A stretch of 64,000 nucleotides of DNA from an uncultured Methanomicrobiales archaeon (GTDB lineage Archaea; Halobacteriota; Methanomicrobia; Methanomicrobiales; Methanospirillaceae): assembly GCA_903832665.1 (NCBI GenBank), contig CAILCG010000018.1, positions 62,001 through 126,000 on the forward strand, read 5' to 3'. The position numbers and the translations under genes are program-made. The first letter of the stretch is position 1. The number at the start of each line of letters is the position of its first letter. The notes under the pieces are model-generated. The model had not been told where the DNA came from. It worked only from the letters and a program-made list of their open reading frames with translations, and did no database searches. Of the stretch, positions 8,137 to 16,942 are shown piece by piece.

Positions 8137-8859
8137 TCACTGCTTGAACTGTGCTACGTACACAGCAACTTCTTCCCGGGTCATCTTCTTGAAGAGGGGG
8201 ATTTCGCGACCGGTGACCCCGATCTCGACCGTGTCCATGTCAAACTTGCCTTCAGTTGCCGAGTGGAGTGCCTTGAGACCGAGAAGGATTGCATCCTTGA
8301 CCTCGATTTCAGGTTTGTATTCCTCTTCAAAGACCTTCATGGCAGCCGGACGGCCGATCCCGATACCCGTTGCCTTGTATTCAAGGAGGGTGCCGGAGGG
8401 GTCGGTCTCGAAGAGACGGCAGTCACCGTCACTGACACCTGCAATGAGCAGGGCAGTACCGTACGGGCGAATGCCGCCGTACTGGGTGAGGGTCTGCATG
8501 TGGTCGCAGAGTTTCTTGGAGAGCGCTTCGACTTCAATCGGTTCATCATAGGAGACGCGGTTGATCTGGCATTCGACCCGTGCACGGTCCACCAGGGCGC
8601 GTGCATCCCCGACAAGACCGGAAGAAGCAACCCCGATGTGCTCATCAATCTTGAAGATCTTCTCGATCGACGATGCTTCAAGAAGCTTGGAGCTCACCCG
8701 CTTGTCAACAATCAGGACAACGCCGTCCTTTGCCTTGATACCTACCGCGGTAGTTCCCCGCTTGACTGCTTCTCGGGCATACTCCACCTGGTAGAGCCTG
8801 CCATCCGGGGAAAAAACGGTGATCGCCCGGTCATATCCTGTCTGATATTGTGGTTGCAT
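8137..8859 (-). CDS. psmA: 20S proteasome alpha subunit
   Basis: Outer-ring, non-catalytic subunit of the archaeal 20S proteasome, controlling the entry gate and docking of PAN-type ATPases. The 240-residue protein has the N-terminal gate/alpha signature ([20 protein letters not shown], residues ~9-28) and the [15 protein letters not shown] strand at the start of the Ntn fold, without a catalytic N-terminal Thr. Its start codon lies inside the last 29 bases of rnp2, so the two are translationally coupled. The beta subunit is not in this window. Confidence 0.97.
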   Translation of the reverse strand: MQPQYQTGYDRAITVFSPDGRLYQVEYAREAVKRGTTAVGIKAKDGVVLIVDKRVSSKLLEASSIEKIFKIDEHIGVASSGLVGDARALVDRARVECQINRVSYDEPIEVEALSKKLCDHMQTLTQYGGIRPYGTALLIAGVSDGDCRLFETDPSGTLLEYKATGIGIGRPAAMKVFEEEYKPEIEVKDAILLGLKALHSATEGKFDMDTVEIGVTGREIPLFKKMTREEVAVYVAQFKQ

Positions 8860-9418
8860 TCAAATCCTCCAGATCATCTTTTGTTAAGAACAATCGGTTT
8901 GTATTTTTAAATCCCTTTTCAATCACATCAACCTTCTGACTGTTACATTGCAGAACAACGAAGGTTTTTTTCGCAAACGTGCATTCCTGCTGGACAGGTT
9001 CGGTTCCCGAACCAGCGCCGGTTGCCGGCACTTCCGGCTGGAGCACGGCATCAGGCCCTGGGACCGATTTTGTTTTGGGAAGCTTCTTTGGCCTGAATCG
9101 CGAGCGCAGGCTCTCCATAGTACCGGAGGCGGCGATGATACGCAGGCAGATTCGGAGATCGCGGCACGCGGTTACGGTAGACAGGGCAATCGAGAGCTCC
9201 CGTTCGGTTCCCCGCCGGCACCGGACGATCACATGCCCATGTTCAAGCGCAACAACGGCTGGAGTGATGATGGCCGCCGTTGCATCGCCCCAGAGGGTGG
9301 TGGTTGCATCCAAGATCGCGTAATAGAGCTCTTTCTGTTCGAGCAGGGTTCCCGCCGGTTCGATCCTCACTAGGATGTACCGGCGCTTCTCGCGAAGGGT
9401 GGGCGGGCGGACGCTCAT
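8831..9418 (-). CDS. rnp2: RNase P protein component 2 (Pop5/Rnp2) with a long C-terminal extension
   Basis: Protein subunit of archaeal RNase P, which trims tRNA 5' leaders together with the catalytic RNA. The Pop5 domain covers residues ~1-115, with [18 protein letters not shown] at the N-terminus and the [23 protein letters not shown] region in the middle. Beyond it lies a Pro/Ala/Gly-rich linker and a further ~50 residues ([19 protein letters not shown] onwards), so at 195 residues it is longer than the ~120 usual for Pop5. The extension overlaps the start of psmA by 29 bases. The start overlaps the end of rnp3 by four bases, pairing the two subunits that bind each other. Confidence 0.9.
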   Translation of the reverse strand: MSVRPPTLREKRRYILVRIEPAGTLLEQKELYYAILDATTTLWGDATAAIITPAVVALEHGHVIVRCRRGTERELSIALSTVTACRDLRICLRIIAASGTMESLRSRFRPKKLPKTKSVPGPDAVLQPEVPATGAGSGTEPVQQECTFAKKTFVVLQCNSQKVDVIEKGFKNTNRLFLTKDDLEDLNATTISDRI

Positions 9419-10059
9419 GCGATCACCTGCACGGAAGGTTGCAGGGGGGTAAGAATTGTCCCGACCCCGGCCAGGGCACGTTCGACATCCGGCACATCCA
9501 TGCCGATCAGGCTGCAGAGCCCGGCAATATCCCGGACATTCCGCAGGTCGAGAAGGGAACGGGCATGAGTGGACAGGGTGACCGGGAACTCAAAACGCTG
9601 TTCCAGCACCAGGATATCCATATACCGGTGGATGGCGCGCTGTCGTACAACACTCCGTGCGTGAATAATGAGCGAGAGATCAATATCCACCGCTACCCGG
9701 TTATCAGCAGCCATCTTCGCCGCCACATGGTCGAACGCAAGTTTGTCCGCCAACTGGATACCGCGCAGGATATGCACCCCCTTGATACCGATCACGGCCC
9801 GGTTGAAGTTGTTATTCGATGCATTGACCGAGATGACCCTGCCGAAATCCTTTGCCCGTTTTACGGTAGAGATGACATCCTTGACCGGGAGATCCCGGAT
9901 CATCAGACCTGAGCGCACCTCAACTCCCGCGTAGGTGCCTGACGGGGTATCGGCAGCGACAATACTGTCAAATCCAAGCGCAGCGGCCTCCAGTGCCAGC
10001 CTGCGGACCGATGCATCTCCAAGGGGGTACGGATATACAGCGGCATCGGTGATCTTCAT
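9415..10059 (-). CDS. rnp3: RNase P protein component 3 (Rpp30/Rnp3)
   Basis: The TIM-barrel-like RNase P subunit that partners Pop5. The 214-residue form starts at ATG 10059 (MKITDAAVYPYP) and ends in TLQPS-type sequence; a longer upstream frame would run into rpl15e and is rejected. Family features include the strands FDSIVAAD, DLPVKDVISTVKR and VISVNASNNNFNRAVIG, and the AVDIDLSLIIHAR segment. It lies between rpl15e (32-base gap) and rnp2, the standard order. Confidence 0.93.
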   Translation of the reverse strand: MKITDAAVYPYPLGDASVRRLALEAAALGFDSIVAADTPSGTYAGVEVRSGLMIRDLPVKDVISTVKRAKDFGRVISVNASNNNFNRAVIGIKGVHILRGIQLADKLAFDHVAAKMAADNRVAVDIDLSLIIHARSVVRQRAIHRYMDILVLEQRFEFPVTLSTHARSLLDLRNVRDIAGLCSLIGMDVPDVERALAGVGTILTPLQPSVQVIA

Positions 10060-10091
10060 GAAGATACCTTTCCCGTAAAAAGAGGATAAGA

Positions 10092-10682
10092 TTATTTGCC
10101 CTGGTTCGCGTGGGAACGGATGCTCGGGCGGGTCTTCTCGGTTCCGATACCCTTCTCTCTCATACCGCGACCCTTGCGTCCTGCTGAGGTCTTTCCGCGT
10201 TCTGCACGACCGCGGTGGGTGGCGTTGGCCATCCATGCAAGGTTCTTGTCGGCACGGATCGAGGGGTGGTGCCCGTCAACCATGATGACTTCGTAGTATT
10301 TGAGCTTCCCGTCCTGTCCTACCCAGTAGGAGTTCAGCACTTCCATGTTGGGGAATTTCTTGGACGCGCGCTCTTCTGCAATACGCTGGATGCTCTTGCC
10401 CATCGTCTTGCTGTTCTTGCCCATTGCGGCGGTACGGCGTGCACGGACGTATCTCGATACCCGGCGGCCACCGCGGCGGACCTGGACACGGGCAACTGCG
10501 ATACCCTGCTTGGCCTTGTAGCCGAGGGTGCGGGCGCGGTCGATACGGGTCGGGCGCTCTACGCGGACAACGCTGCCTTCACGGCGCCATTCCTGCATGC
10601 GGTTCCAGAGGAGTTCCTTGACTCCACTCTTTGCGGGTACTTTCCATGCCTCCCTTACGAAGGCGTACATCGATTTTACCAT
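10092..10682 (-). CDS. rpl15e: 50S ribosomal protein L15e
   Basis: Large-subunit protein, 196 residues from the conventional MVKSMYAF start (three codons inside the longest frame). It is very basic and shows the family's N-terminal helix ([11 protein letters not shown]), the [16 protein letters not shown] segment, the [20 protein letters not shown] strand region and the [11 protein letters not shown] tail. It is the first gene of the minus-strand superoperon down to pfdB. Confidence 0.97.
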   Translation of the reverse strand: MVKSMYAFVREAWKVPAKSGVKELLWNRMQEWRREGSVVRVERPTRIDRARTLGYKAKQGIAVARVQVRRGGRRVSRYVRARRTAAMGKNSKTMGKSIQRIAEERASKKFPNMEVLNSYWVGQDGKLKYYEVIMVDGHHPSIRADKNLAWMANATHRGRAERGKTSAGRKGRGMREKGIGTEKTRPSIRSHANQGK

Positions 10683-10897
10683 GGTAATCACCTAAGGTTC
10701 GGCTCATTGCTGAGCTACATTCCTTTTCATCGGGACGGATCCCGTATGCCTGTATAGATAGGGTGGACGGATATTAAAGAACTGTGGCATCCGGGCCATC
10801 TGTTGTATTACGGTCATTACACAGTGGATCGGTTCAACAAAAAAATATGTTCAAGAAATTTTTTCGATTTTAGAATTCGTTGTATTTCAAACTCCAT

Positions 10898-11239
10898 AAT
10901 GAAAAGAGGGGAGGGTCCCCTCATTTGCTCAGAGGTGACCCCCTCATCCAAAAAAAGAGGAGAGGGTGCCTACCTCCCCTTCATTTGAAAATATTTTGAG
11001 CCGACCCTCCCCTCTTCGGTAAAGAGGGGACCCTACCCCCCCATTTTCTCCACAAATATAACCATGGTTTCGCATGGAATAACGCCGGAGAGCATTTTTT
11101 CGGTTGATCTGCTAGAGAGGGGAGGTGCCTGACCACCCCTTCTCCTAAAAATATTTTGACCCCTACCCTCCCCTCCCAGCATAAAGGGGGACCCTGCCCC
11201 CTATCCTGCGCAAGACAGGGTCCTACTTCCTCCAGTTGC
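10898..11239. repeat. G-rich/C-rich hairpin repeat array (intergenic)
   Basis: The 557-base gap between rpl15e and the RelE toxin gene holds no credible gene. From about 10898 it is a patchwork of short alternating G-rich and C-rich blocks that can pair locally, for example CCCCTCTT...AAAGAGGGG around 11009-11029, separated by A/T-rich spacers including two copies of aaaatattttgA. The last block (about 11183-11239, with GGGGGACC, CCTGCGCAAGACAGG) is clearly related to one at about 63011-63060. It looks like a degenerate interspersed repeat rather than a CRISPR, because there are no equal spacers. Confidence 0.6.
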
Positions 11240-11248
11240 CCGGCCCTG

Positions 11249-11515
11249 TTACTTCCCGAACCGTTTGTAGCGCTTATGCGCTTCCTCGATTGTCATCACT
11301 TCGAGAATGTTGACAATGCCCCCGGGCAGAACATCGAAGAACTCAGTATAGGCATGTGCGATATGCATCCGGCAGTGACCGTTCTGCAATAACTCCACAT
11401 CCGGAGCGGTATAGGGATCTTCAAGTTTCAGCAGATGCTGCTTGATTATCCTGCGATCCTTCTCCGGTAGACCGTTAACGTACTGCAGCGCCCGCTTGTC
11501 GATGTTTACTCTCAC
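11249..11515 (-). CDS. RelE/ParE-type toxin
   Basis: An 88-residue mRNA-interferase-like toxin. It has the RelE fold pattern: an N-terminal strand and helices (VNIDKRALQYVNGLPEKDRR), a central CRMHIAHAYTEFFDV strand pair in place of the usual RVGDYRVIY, and a C-terminal IEEAHKRYKRF helix carrying the basic and aromatic residues expected near the active site. The gene overlaps its antitoxin gene by 41 bases, typical of TA operons. A second, wrecked copy of a closely related toxin lies at about 18.8-19.1 kb. Confidence 0.8.
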   Translation of the reverse strand: MRVNIDKRALQYVNGLPEKDRRIIKQHLLKLEDPYTAPDVELLQNGHCRMHIAHAYTEFFDVLPGGIVNILEVMTIEEAHKRYKRFGK

Positions 11516-11750
11516 GGTGCATCTCTTTTTTCAGGCTTGCGTATTCGGGATCGCTGTCGAGCGGGACGAAATCTCCTTCCTCCGCAATCTTGTCCAGGTG
11601 TGCAATGAAGTCATGACGCTTCCGCTCCTGCAACACCCGGCCGATCACATCCCCGTACCGTTCCCCGGGTTCCCTGATGGACATCAGGGCTTGTTTGGTA
11701 TCTGTCGAAACGAGTGCTTTCTCGGTAAGAGGTTCGGAGTTCTTTGCCAT
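11475..11750 (-). CDS. Antitoxin of the RelE-type pair (DUF7557-like)
   Basis: A 91-residue acidic protein upstream of the toxin. The start at ATG 11750 (MAKNSEPL) has an AAGGAG ribosome binding site nine bases away; a longer frame to 11801 is less likely. The segment ERYGDVIGRVLQERKRHDFIAHLDKI resembles archaeal DUF7557-type antitoxins, with a ribbon-helix-helix-like N-terminal part and a C-terminal acidic and then basic tail expected to wrap the toxin. It probably represses its own operon, as such antitoxins usually do. Confidence 0.7.
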   Translation of the reverse strand: MAKNSEPLTEKALVSTDTKQALMSIREPGERYGDVIGRVLQERKRHDFIAHLDKIAEEGDFVPLDSDPEYASLKKEMHRESKHRQAGAAVR

Positions 11751-12039
11751 GGTCATATTCTCCTTATTGGTCTGAATGTACCTTTTGTCCATTTCAGGCA
11801 ATTAACCTGTGCTTCACGCCATGATTCGGTCACTCAGTCAATTGGAACAAATATTTTGGCAGCAGGCATGATGGAAGCGGGTGCTGGTCCGGGAGAATTA
11901 AAAAAAAGATAACAAGCACCTGAACGCCGCGGGGGCGCCCCTTCGAGTGCGATGGTCACAATCATTAGCGGGGCATGGCTGTATCAGCCCCCATCCAGAA
12001 TACCGGGAAAATAATCTGATGAAAAAAAAGAAGCAGATC

Positions 12040-12507
12040 CTATTTCCCCTTCTTCTTCTCAATCACCCGGATATCCTCAATCCGGGTAACCGGATACTGC
12101 CCGTTCTCATCCTTTTCCGCTGATTTCACCATGTCCCAGATGGTGAGCAGTGCAATGGAAACCCCGGTCAGCGCCTCCATCTCAACACCGGTCTTTCCGG
12201 CACACTTCACCCATACGCTGGCCTCAATGAACCCTTCCCCGTCCAAGAAATCAACAGAGATCGCACTGATGGGTATTGCGTGGCACATCGGGATCAGGTT
12301 CGGGGTGTTCTTCACCGATAGTGTCGCCGCTACACGGGCAGTAGCGAGCACATTGCCTTTGACAACCGTTCCTTCGCGAATTGCGGTCAGGGTGGCCGGC
12401 CGCAGGTAAATCCTGCCGGCCGCCACGGCTTCCCGCACAACGTCGCCCTTGCCGCTGATATCCACCATCTGTGCCTTATCGTTCTGAATATGGGTAAACT
12501 CGACCAT
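12040..12507 (-). CDS. moaC: Cyclic pyranopterin monophosphate synthase MoaC
   Basis: Second enzyme of molybdopterin synthesis; converts the GTP-derived 3',8-cyclo intermediate to cyclic pyranopterin monophosphate. The 155-residue protein starts at ATG 12507 (MVEFTHIQNDKAQMVDIS). The family signatures are present: NLIPMCHAIPIS in the middle, GKTGVEMEALTGV and the C-terminal DMVKSAEKDENGQYP loop with catalytic Lys/Asp residues. It follows the NAD(P)HX repair gene by four bases. In methanogens the cofactor serves formylmethanofuran and formate dehydrogenases. Confidence 0.97.
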   Translation of the reverse strand: MVEFTHIQNDKAQMVDISGKGDVVREAVAAGRIYLRPATLTAIREGTVVKGNVLATARVAATLSVKNTPNLIPMCHAIPISAISVDFLDGEGFIEASVWVKCAGKTGVEMEALTGVSIALLTIWDMVKSAEKDENGQYPVTRIEDIRVIEKKKGK

Positions 12508-12511
12508 GTGC

Positions 12512-13921
12512 TCACTCTGCCTGCGTCTCATTCCTGAATAATTCTGCCGGGATCCGGTCCACGAGATCCGAGGCCAGCATCCCGCCCCCGCGTTCCGCTG
12601 CCACCCACTCTCCTGCCCTGCCATTCACGTACGCAGCAATACAGGCGGCATCGAACGCGGGCAGGTGAACGAGGAGAGCGCTGGCGATACCCGCGAGCAC
12701 ATCCCCAGTGCCACCGACCGTCATCGCGGGATTCCCGGTCCGGTTGAACCGTACCCGGGTTCCATCCGTAATTATATCGATATGACCCTTGAGCAGCACC
12801 GTGCCCCGGATTCCTGCATCGCGGGCTATCGTGGCACGCCCGATCGTATCGGCAGGCAGGGACTTTCCGGTGATACGGGTAAATTCCCCAGCATGCGGAG
12901 TATAGATCGTTGCTTCCTGCGCAGCGGGTAACGGGAGCCGGAGTGCTTCCGCATCGAAGACCGCACGCTTGCAGTGCGGGGCAACTGTCGTTACCACTGC
13001 ATGGCTCTCAGTCCCGAGCCCATTCCCGCAGACAACCACATCCGCTCGCTCTGCAAGAGCGATCAGGCGCTCGATATGCTCCTCGCCAATCTTCCCGCCT
13101 TCGAGCCGCTCGAAAATAAGGTCCGGGATCGGTTCAAAGACCGGTGATGCAATCCTGACAATGTCGGCGCCCGCCCGCAATGCACCTAAGCCTGCAAGAT
13201 AGGGGGCGCCCTGGTAGGGACCGCCCCCAATCACCAGCACTTCGCCCCCGACCCCCTTGTGCGCTTTATTCTGGCGTGGCTGAATGAGGGAGAGATCCCC
13301 GGGCCCGACACAGCATTCCGCTTCGAGAGGAATACCGATATCGACCACCGTTGAACCTTCCACTTTCGCCCGGTGGAATGCGCAGATTCGATCCGCCCGC
13401 ATCCCCGGCGTCGGGACATCAGCGGCAATGATCTTTGCCTGCGAGGCATTGGCCATCCTCACGCAGGTCTTCAGTGGCTCCCGGAGATCCCCGGATGCGC
13501 CGATCCCCAGCAAAGCATCGATGATAATATCGGCTTCGGAAAAACGAATTTTCAATGATTCAAGCTCATTCTGGCAGGAGAACGGGTACAATCCTACACG
13601 ACAGCGTTTCAGCGCGGCAAGCTGGTGCCCGCAGGCAGAACTCCGGGTGCCGGAATCGAGATACAAAACATCGGTGTCCATCCCGTACTGGAGGTGCCGG
13701 GCGGCCACCATCCCATCCCCGCCATTGTTGCCCCTGCCGCAGAGCACAAGCACCCGTGCCGGAGAGGTTGCACGGACCATCTCCGCAAGCGCCCATCCGG
13801 CGCTCTCCATCAGCTGGAGTTCCGTCACCCCGAGCGCAATGGCGTTCCTGCCCACCGCACGCATCCGGGCCGGGCTGATGATGCCCGCCTCCGGATACCC
13901 ATCGAACGTAAACGGCTTCAT
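12512..13921 (-). CDS. nnr: Bifunctional NAD(P)H-hydrate epimerase / ADP-dependent dehydratase
   Basis: Repairs damaged NAD(P)H hydrates. The N-terminal half (to about residue 210) is the YjeF_N epimerase domain with ELQLMESAGWALAE and the nucleotide-binding VLCGRGNNGGDGMVAARHL. The C-terminal half is the ribokinase-like dehydratase with GGGPYQGAPYLAG, VVCGNGLG, YTPHAGEFTRITG and the catalytic GGTGDVLAGI near the end. The length fits the fused archaeal/bacterial enzyme. The start is taken at ATG 13921; ATG 13936 five codons upstream is an alternative. It is co-directional with moaC. Confidence 0.94.
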   Translation of the reverse strand: MKPFTFDGYPEAGIISPARMRAVGRNAIALGVTELQLMESAGWALAEMVRATSPARVLVLCGRGNNGGDGMVAARHLQYGMDTDVLYLDSGTRSSACGHQLAALKRCRVGLYPFSCQNELESLKIRFSEADIIIDALLGIGASGDLREPLKTCVRMANASQAKIIAADVPTPGMRADRICAFHRAKVEGSTVVDIGIPLEAECCVGPGDLSLIQPRQNKAHKGVGGEVLVIGGGPYQGAPYLAGLGALRAGADIVRIASPVFEPIPDLIFERLEGGKIGEEHIERLIALAERADVVVCGNGLGTESHAVVTTVAPHCKRAVFDAEALRLPLPAAQEATIYTPHAGEFTRITGKSLPADTIGRATIARDAGIRGTVLLKGHIDIITDGTRVRFNRTGNPAMTVGGTGDVLAGIASALLVHLPAFDAACIAAYVNGRAGEWVAAERGGGMLASDLVDRIPAELFRNETQAE

Positions 13922-13978
13922 ATACCCGGCACCCATTTCCCGTACAATTCATGTGTAGGTAGTCCCTAATAATATGCA

Positions 13979-15379
13979 ATGGGTTTTTGCGATGATGTGA
14001 AAGCAGCCGCAGAGCAGATCGCGGATGCGCCCGGGATTACCATCATCTCGCACATCGACGCGGACGGTATCTCGTGCGAGGCGATCCTCTCGCAGGCGAT
14101 CTCCCGACAGGGAATTGCGGTAAAATCGGTCTTTGTCCGGCAACTCGAGCCGCTGACCATGCCACAGGTGCCTTCGGACAGTACGCTCAAGGTTTTTTCC
14201 GATTTCGGGGCAGGCCAGCAGAACCTCTTCATGGAACGCGGTTTTTCCGAAAAAGAGGTCCTCATCGTGGACCACCACGTGAGCCAGCCCTGCGAGCGGC
14301 AGTACACGCAGGTGAACTGCCTGCCGTATGGCCATGACCGGATGAGCGCTGCCGGCGTCTCGTACCTGATCGCAAAAGAGCTGGACCCGGCCAATATCGA
14401 TCTCGCCAAGCTCGCTATTGTGGGAAATGTGGGTGACATGATGGCCCGAGAGAAGTGCGGGCTGGTGGGACTGGCCCGCGATATCATTGTCGAAGACGGG
14501 GTGAAGCACCGCAATGTCGAGGTGCGCAAACGTGACCTCAACTGTTATGGAACCGCCACGCGCCCGGTGCACCTCTCGCTTGCCTACAACGACGATCCGT
14601 TCATTGTCGGGATCAGCAACAATCCCGAGGGGGCCCGCCAGTTCCTCAAAAAACTCGGCATCCGGCAGCAGACCGAGAGCGGCCGCTGGTATGTCTGGGA
14701 GGAGATCTCGCAGGAGGAGAAGCGCATCATCATCTCGGCACTGGCCGAGCAGTTGATCGCAAACGGCGACAAAGTCGACCGCCTCTTTGCCGAGACGTAT
14801 GGCTTCCCCGATGAGACCCCCCGCACACCGTTGCGCAATGCCCAGGAGTATGCGACCATGCTCAATGCCTGCGGGCGCTGGTCCAAGCCGCAGATCGGTG
14901 GGGCCATCTTGCGCGGGGATCGGGGGAATGCGTACCGGGAAGCCGAGCATATGCTCAAGAACCACCGGGCCATCATCAGGAACCTGCTCGAGTTCATCAT
15001 CGATACCGGTGTTAAGGAACTGGATAACCTCCAGTATCTCCACGTAGGCGGGCGCTACCCGGACACGATTGTAGGTATCGGTGCCGGCATGGCACTCTCG
15101 AAACTCAACGCCTTAAAACCGATCCTTATCATGTGCGAGGTGCCCGAGGATACCAACCTTACCAAGGTATCGATGCGGACCACTGAGCGCGTGGTGGAAC
15201 GAGGGGTCGATCTCCAGGAGGCGCTCAACTGCGCTTCTGCGGAGTATGGCGGCGGGGGCGGGGGCCACAAGATCGCGGCGGGCGCGTATATCCCGAAAAC
15301 AGCAGAAGAGGAGTTTGTTATTCGTGTCAACAGAATACTCGGAGAACAGTTCGCTGCGGCGGGTTCAGGTAATTGCTGA
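13979..15379 (+). CDS. DHH-family phosphoesterase (archaeal RecJ/GAN-like nuclease)
   Basis: A 466-residue single-strand nuclease-like protein of the archaeal RecJ family; GAN members act with the replicative CMG helicase, others in RNA decay. The DHH domain holds ISHIDADGISCEA (residues ~20-32), a VFSDFG segment, the diagnostic VDHHVS motif (~97) and VGNVGDMMARE. The C-terminal DHHA1 domain ends with the Gly-rich GGGGGGHKIAAGA substrate motif (~424). It heads an operon with PUA, NAC and TrmI genes, which favours a role in RNA or information processing. Confidence 0.9.
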   Translation: MGFCDDVKAAAEQIADAPGITIISHIDADGISCEAILSQAISRQGIAVKSVFVRQLEPLTMPQVPSDSTLKVFSDFGAGQQNLFMERGFSEKEVLIVDHHVSQPCERQYTQVNCLPYGHDRMSAAGVSYLIAKELDPANIDLAKLAIVGNVGDMMAREKCGLVGLARDIIVEDGVKHRNVEVRKRDLNCYGTATRPVHLSLAYNDDPFIVGISNNPEGARQFLKKLGIRQQTESGRWYVWEEISQEEKRIIISALAEQLIANGDKVDRLFAETYGFPDETPRTPLRNAQEYATMLNACGRWSKPQIGGAILRGDRGNAYREAEHMLKNHRAIIRNLLEFIIDTGVKELDNLQYLHVGGRYPDTIVGIGAGMALSKLNALKPILIMCEVPEDTNLTKVSMRTTERVVERGVDLQEALNCASAEYGGGGGGHKIAAGAYIPKTAEEEFVIRVNRILGEQFAAAGSGNC

Positions 15380-15878
15380 TCTCCAGTTCGGCGGACTTGC
15401 GGGCACGGGACTCTTTCCCGAAGGCTGCGCATTCATCTACTCTACCACCGGGCGTATCCGGCAGATCGGGTTTGAAGATGTGCGCCTTGCAACCGTCCGG
15501 GCATCGGATGGCAGGCTGACGCTTGGTATCGAGGGGGCAAAACGCCTCCAGGCCTGCCTGCCCGCCCCGGCATACCGGGTCATCATCAAGGATGATGTCG
15601 CAGAGTTTGTGGCAAAGGGCAAGAATGCGTTTGCAAAACATGTGGTCGGAGCCGACCCGGCAATCCGCGCGGGCGATGACGTGATGGTCGTTGCGAGCGA
15701 AGATCGCCTGATTGCCTGCGGCGCTGCAGTTGTTTCAGGCACAGAGATGCTTGCATTTAATTATGGAGTAGCCGTAAGAGTACGGCAGGGTAGTGAGAAA
15801 GATGCTTCCGGGAAATATCAATCCACGCCAGATGAAGGCGATGATGAAGAAGCTCGGCATGAATGTCGAGCCGATTGA
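15324..15878 (+). CDS. PUA-domain RNA-binding protein
   Basis: A 184-residue protein starting at GTG 15324 with a GAGGAG ribosome binding site about ten bases upstream. It overlaps the end of the nuclease gene by 56 bases. The N-terminal half has the pre-PUA-like motif ADLQFGGLAGTGLFPEG and the C-terminal half a PUA domain (FAKHVVGADPAIRAGDDVMVV followed by LIACGAAVVSG). PUA domains bind structured RNA, commonly tRNA or rRNA, and no catalytic domain is attached. The last 77 bases overlap the NAC gene, so translation of the whole operon is probably coupled. Confidence 0.85.
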   Translation: MSTEYSENSSLRRVQVIADLQFGGLAGTGLFPEGCAFIYSTTGRIRQIGFEDVRLATVRASDGRLTLGIEGAKRLQACLPAPAYRVIIKDDVAEFVAKGKNAFAKHVVGADPAIRAGDDVMVVASEDRLIACGAAVVSGTEMLAFNYGVAVRVRQGSEKDASGKYQSTPDEGDDEEARHECRAD

Positions 15879-16143
15879 AGACGTGCAGAGTATTGTCATC
15901 AAGACACCAAAAGGGAACTATGTCTTTGACTCGGCAGAGGTCCAGGCAATGACCATGCAGGGCTCAACAACGTACCAGATTACCGGTGATATCCGGTTCG
16001 AACCTGCAACGGTCGAGATCCCCAAAGAGGATATCACGATGGTTGCGGCATCTGCAAAGGTACCTGAAGAGAAGGCAAAGGAAGCTCTTGTGGCGACCAA
16101 GGGCGATATCGCTGAAGCGATCATGCGCCTCTCCAGCTCATGA
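15802..16143 (+). CDS. nac: Nascent polypeptide-associated complex protein (NAC)
   Basis: Homodimeric archaeal alpha-NAC, which binds nascent chains at the ribosome exit tunnel. From ATG 15802 the protein is 113 residues; GTG 15793 is an alternative start. The NAC domain spans residues ~20-65 (VQSIVIKTPKGNYVF and the following MTMQGSTTYQI), and a C-terminal UBA domain (EEKAKEALVATKGDIAEAIMRL) closes the protein. Its stop overlaps the ATG of the trmI gene by four bases. Confidence 0.96.
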   Translation: MLPGNINPRQMKAMMKKLGMNVEPIEDVQSIVIKTPKGNYVFDSAEVQAMTMQGSTTYQITGDIRFEPATVEIPKEDITMVAASAKVPEEKAKEALVATKGDIAEAIMRLSSS

Positions 16144-16865
16144 TCGAGCCGGGCGATCGTGTTCTGCTCGCAGGCGAGGGCAGGGAATTCTGGGTCAAGG
16201 CAGGGCCGGGGAAACTCGGCACCGACAAGGGCCAGATCGAGCTCGAGTCCATGGTCGGGAAATCCGGTGGCGATATCATCACCACCCACAGCGGTGCGGA
16301 GTTTACGATCCGCATACCGCGTCCCACAGATTTTTTTACGTACGGCAAGCGGTCAGGCGCACCGATGCTCCCGAAGGATATCGGGCTCGTCATTGCGTAC
16401 ACCGGTATGAACCATAACGATGACGTGCTCGATGCCGGTACCGGCAGCGGGATTGCTGCGATCTTCTTTGGAGGCGTAGCAAAGACCGTCAGGACCTATG
16501 AGGTCCGCCCGGAATTCTCCACGCTCGCGATGAAGAACATCACGGAGTCAAAACTCACCAATGTCGAAGCGGTGGCCGCTGACTTCCTTGCTGCGGAAGG
16601 GAGTTATGATGTGGTGCATCTCGATCTCCAGATCCAGCCCGAGCATGTGAGACATGCATTTACATTGCTACGCTCTGGCGGGTATCTCGCGTGCTACACG
16701 CCGTTCATAGAACAAATGTCAATTGTGGTCGATGAGGCTACTCCGCTCTTCCGCGAAGTGCATACCCATGAACTGATCGAACGGGAGATGACCCGGTCCA
16801 AGAGAGGGACCCGACCGTCTACTTCGGTGAGTCACTCGGGGTATGTGACGATTGCGAGGAAATAA
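16140..16865 (+). CDS. trmI: tRNA (adenine-N1) methyltransferase, TrmI family
   Basis: Makes m1A in tRNA (positions 57/58 in archaea) using S-adenosylmethionine. The 241-residue protein has an N-terminal beta domain and then a Rossmann fold with the SAM motif LDAGTGSGIAAIFFGG (~99-114), the acidic end of strand 2 (YEVRPE) and a YDVVHLDLQ motif. The C-terminus has the conserved ELIEREM...RP.TSVSHSGY signature. A second copy of the last 99 bases lies downstream at 17635-17733, beyond the MazEF module, with 12 mostly silent differences, indicating that the 3' end was replaced or duplicated by an insertion. Confidence 0.94.
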   Translation: MIEPGDRVLLAGEGREFWVKAGPGKLGTDKGQIELESMVGKSGGDIITTHSGAEFTIRIPRPTDFFTYGKRSGAPMLPKDIGLVIAYTGMNHNDDVLDAGTGSGIAAIFFGGVAKTVRTYEVRPEFSTLAMKNITESKLTNVEAVAADFLAAEGSYDVVHLDLQIQPEHVRHAFTLLRSGGYLACYTPFIEQMSIVVDEATPLFREVHTHELIEREMTRSKRGTRPSTSVSHSGYVTIARK

Positions 16866-16942
16866 TTTTTTTTCAGGAAAGATTGTACGTGCCGGGCAGG
16901 CCCCGTCACGGGAAATATTCTTTAGGAATCTCCGGAGAAATT

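Noticed and set aside
7684-8910. Plus-strand 408-codon frame across sbds and psmA
   Set aside because: Shadow frame created by codon bias in the high-GC minus-strand genes; no family motif, and both true genes are secure.
9280-9912. Plus-strand 210-codon frame in the rnp region
   Set aside because: It is antisense to rnp2 and rnp3, whose protein motifs and gene order are clear.
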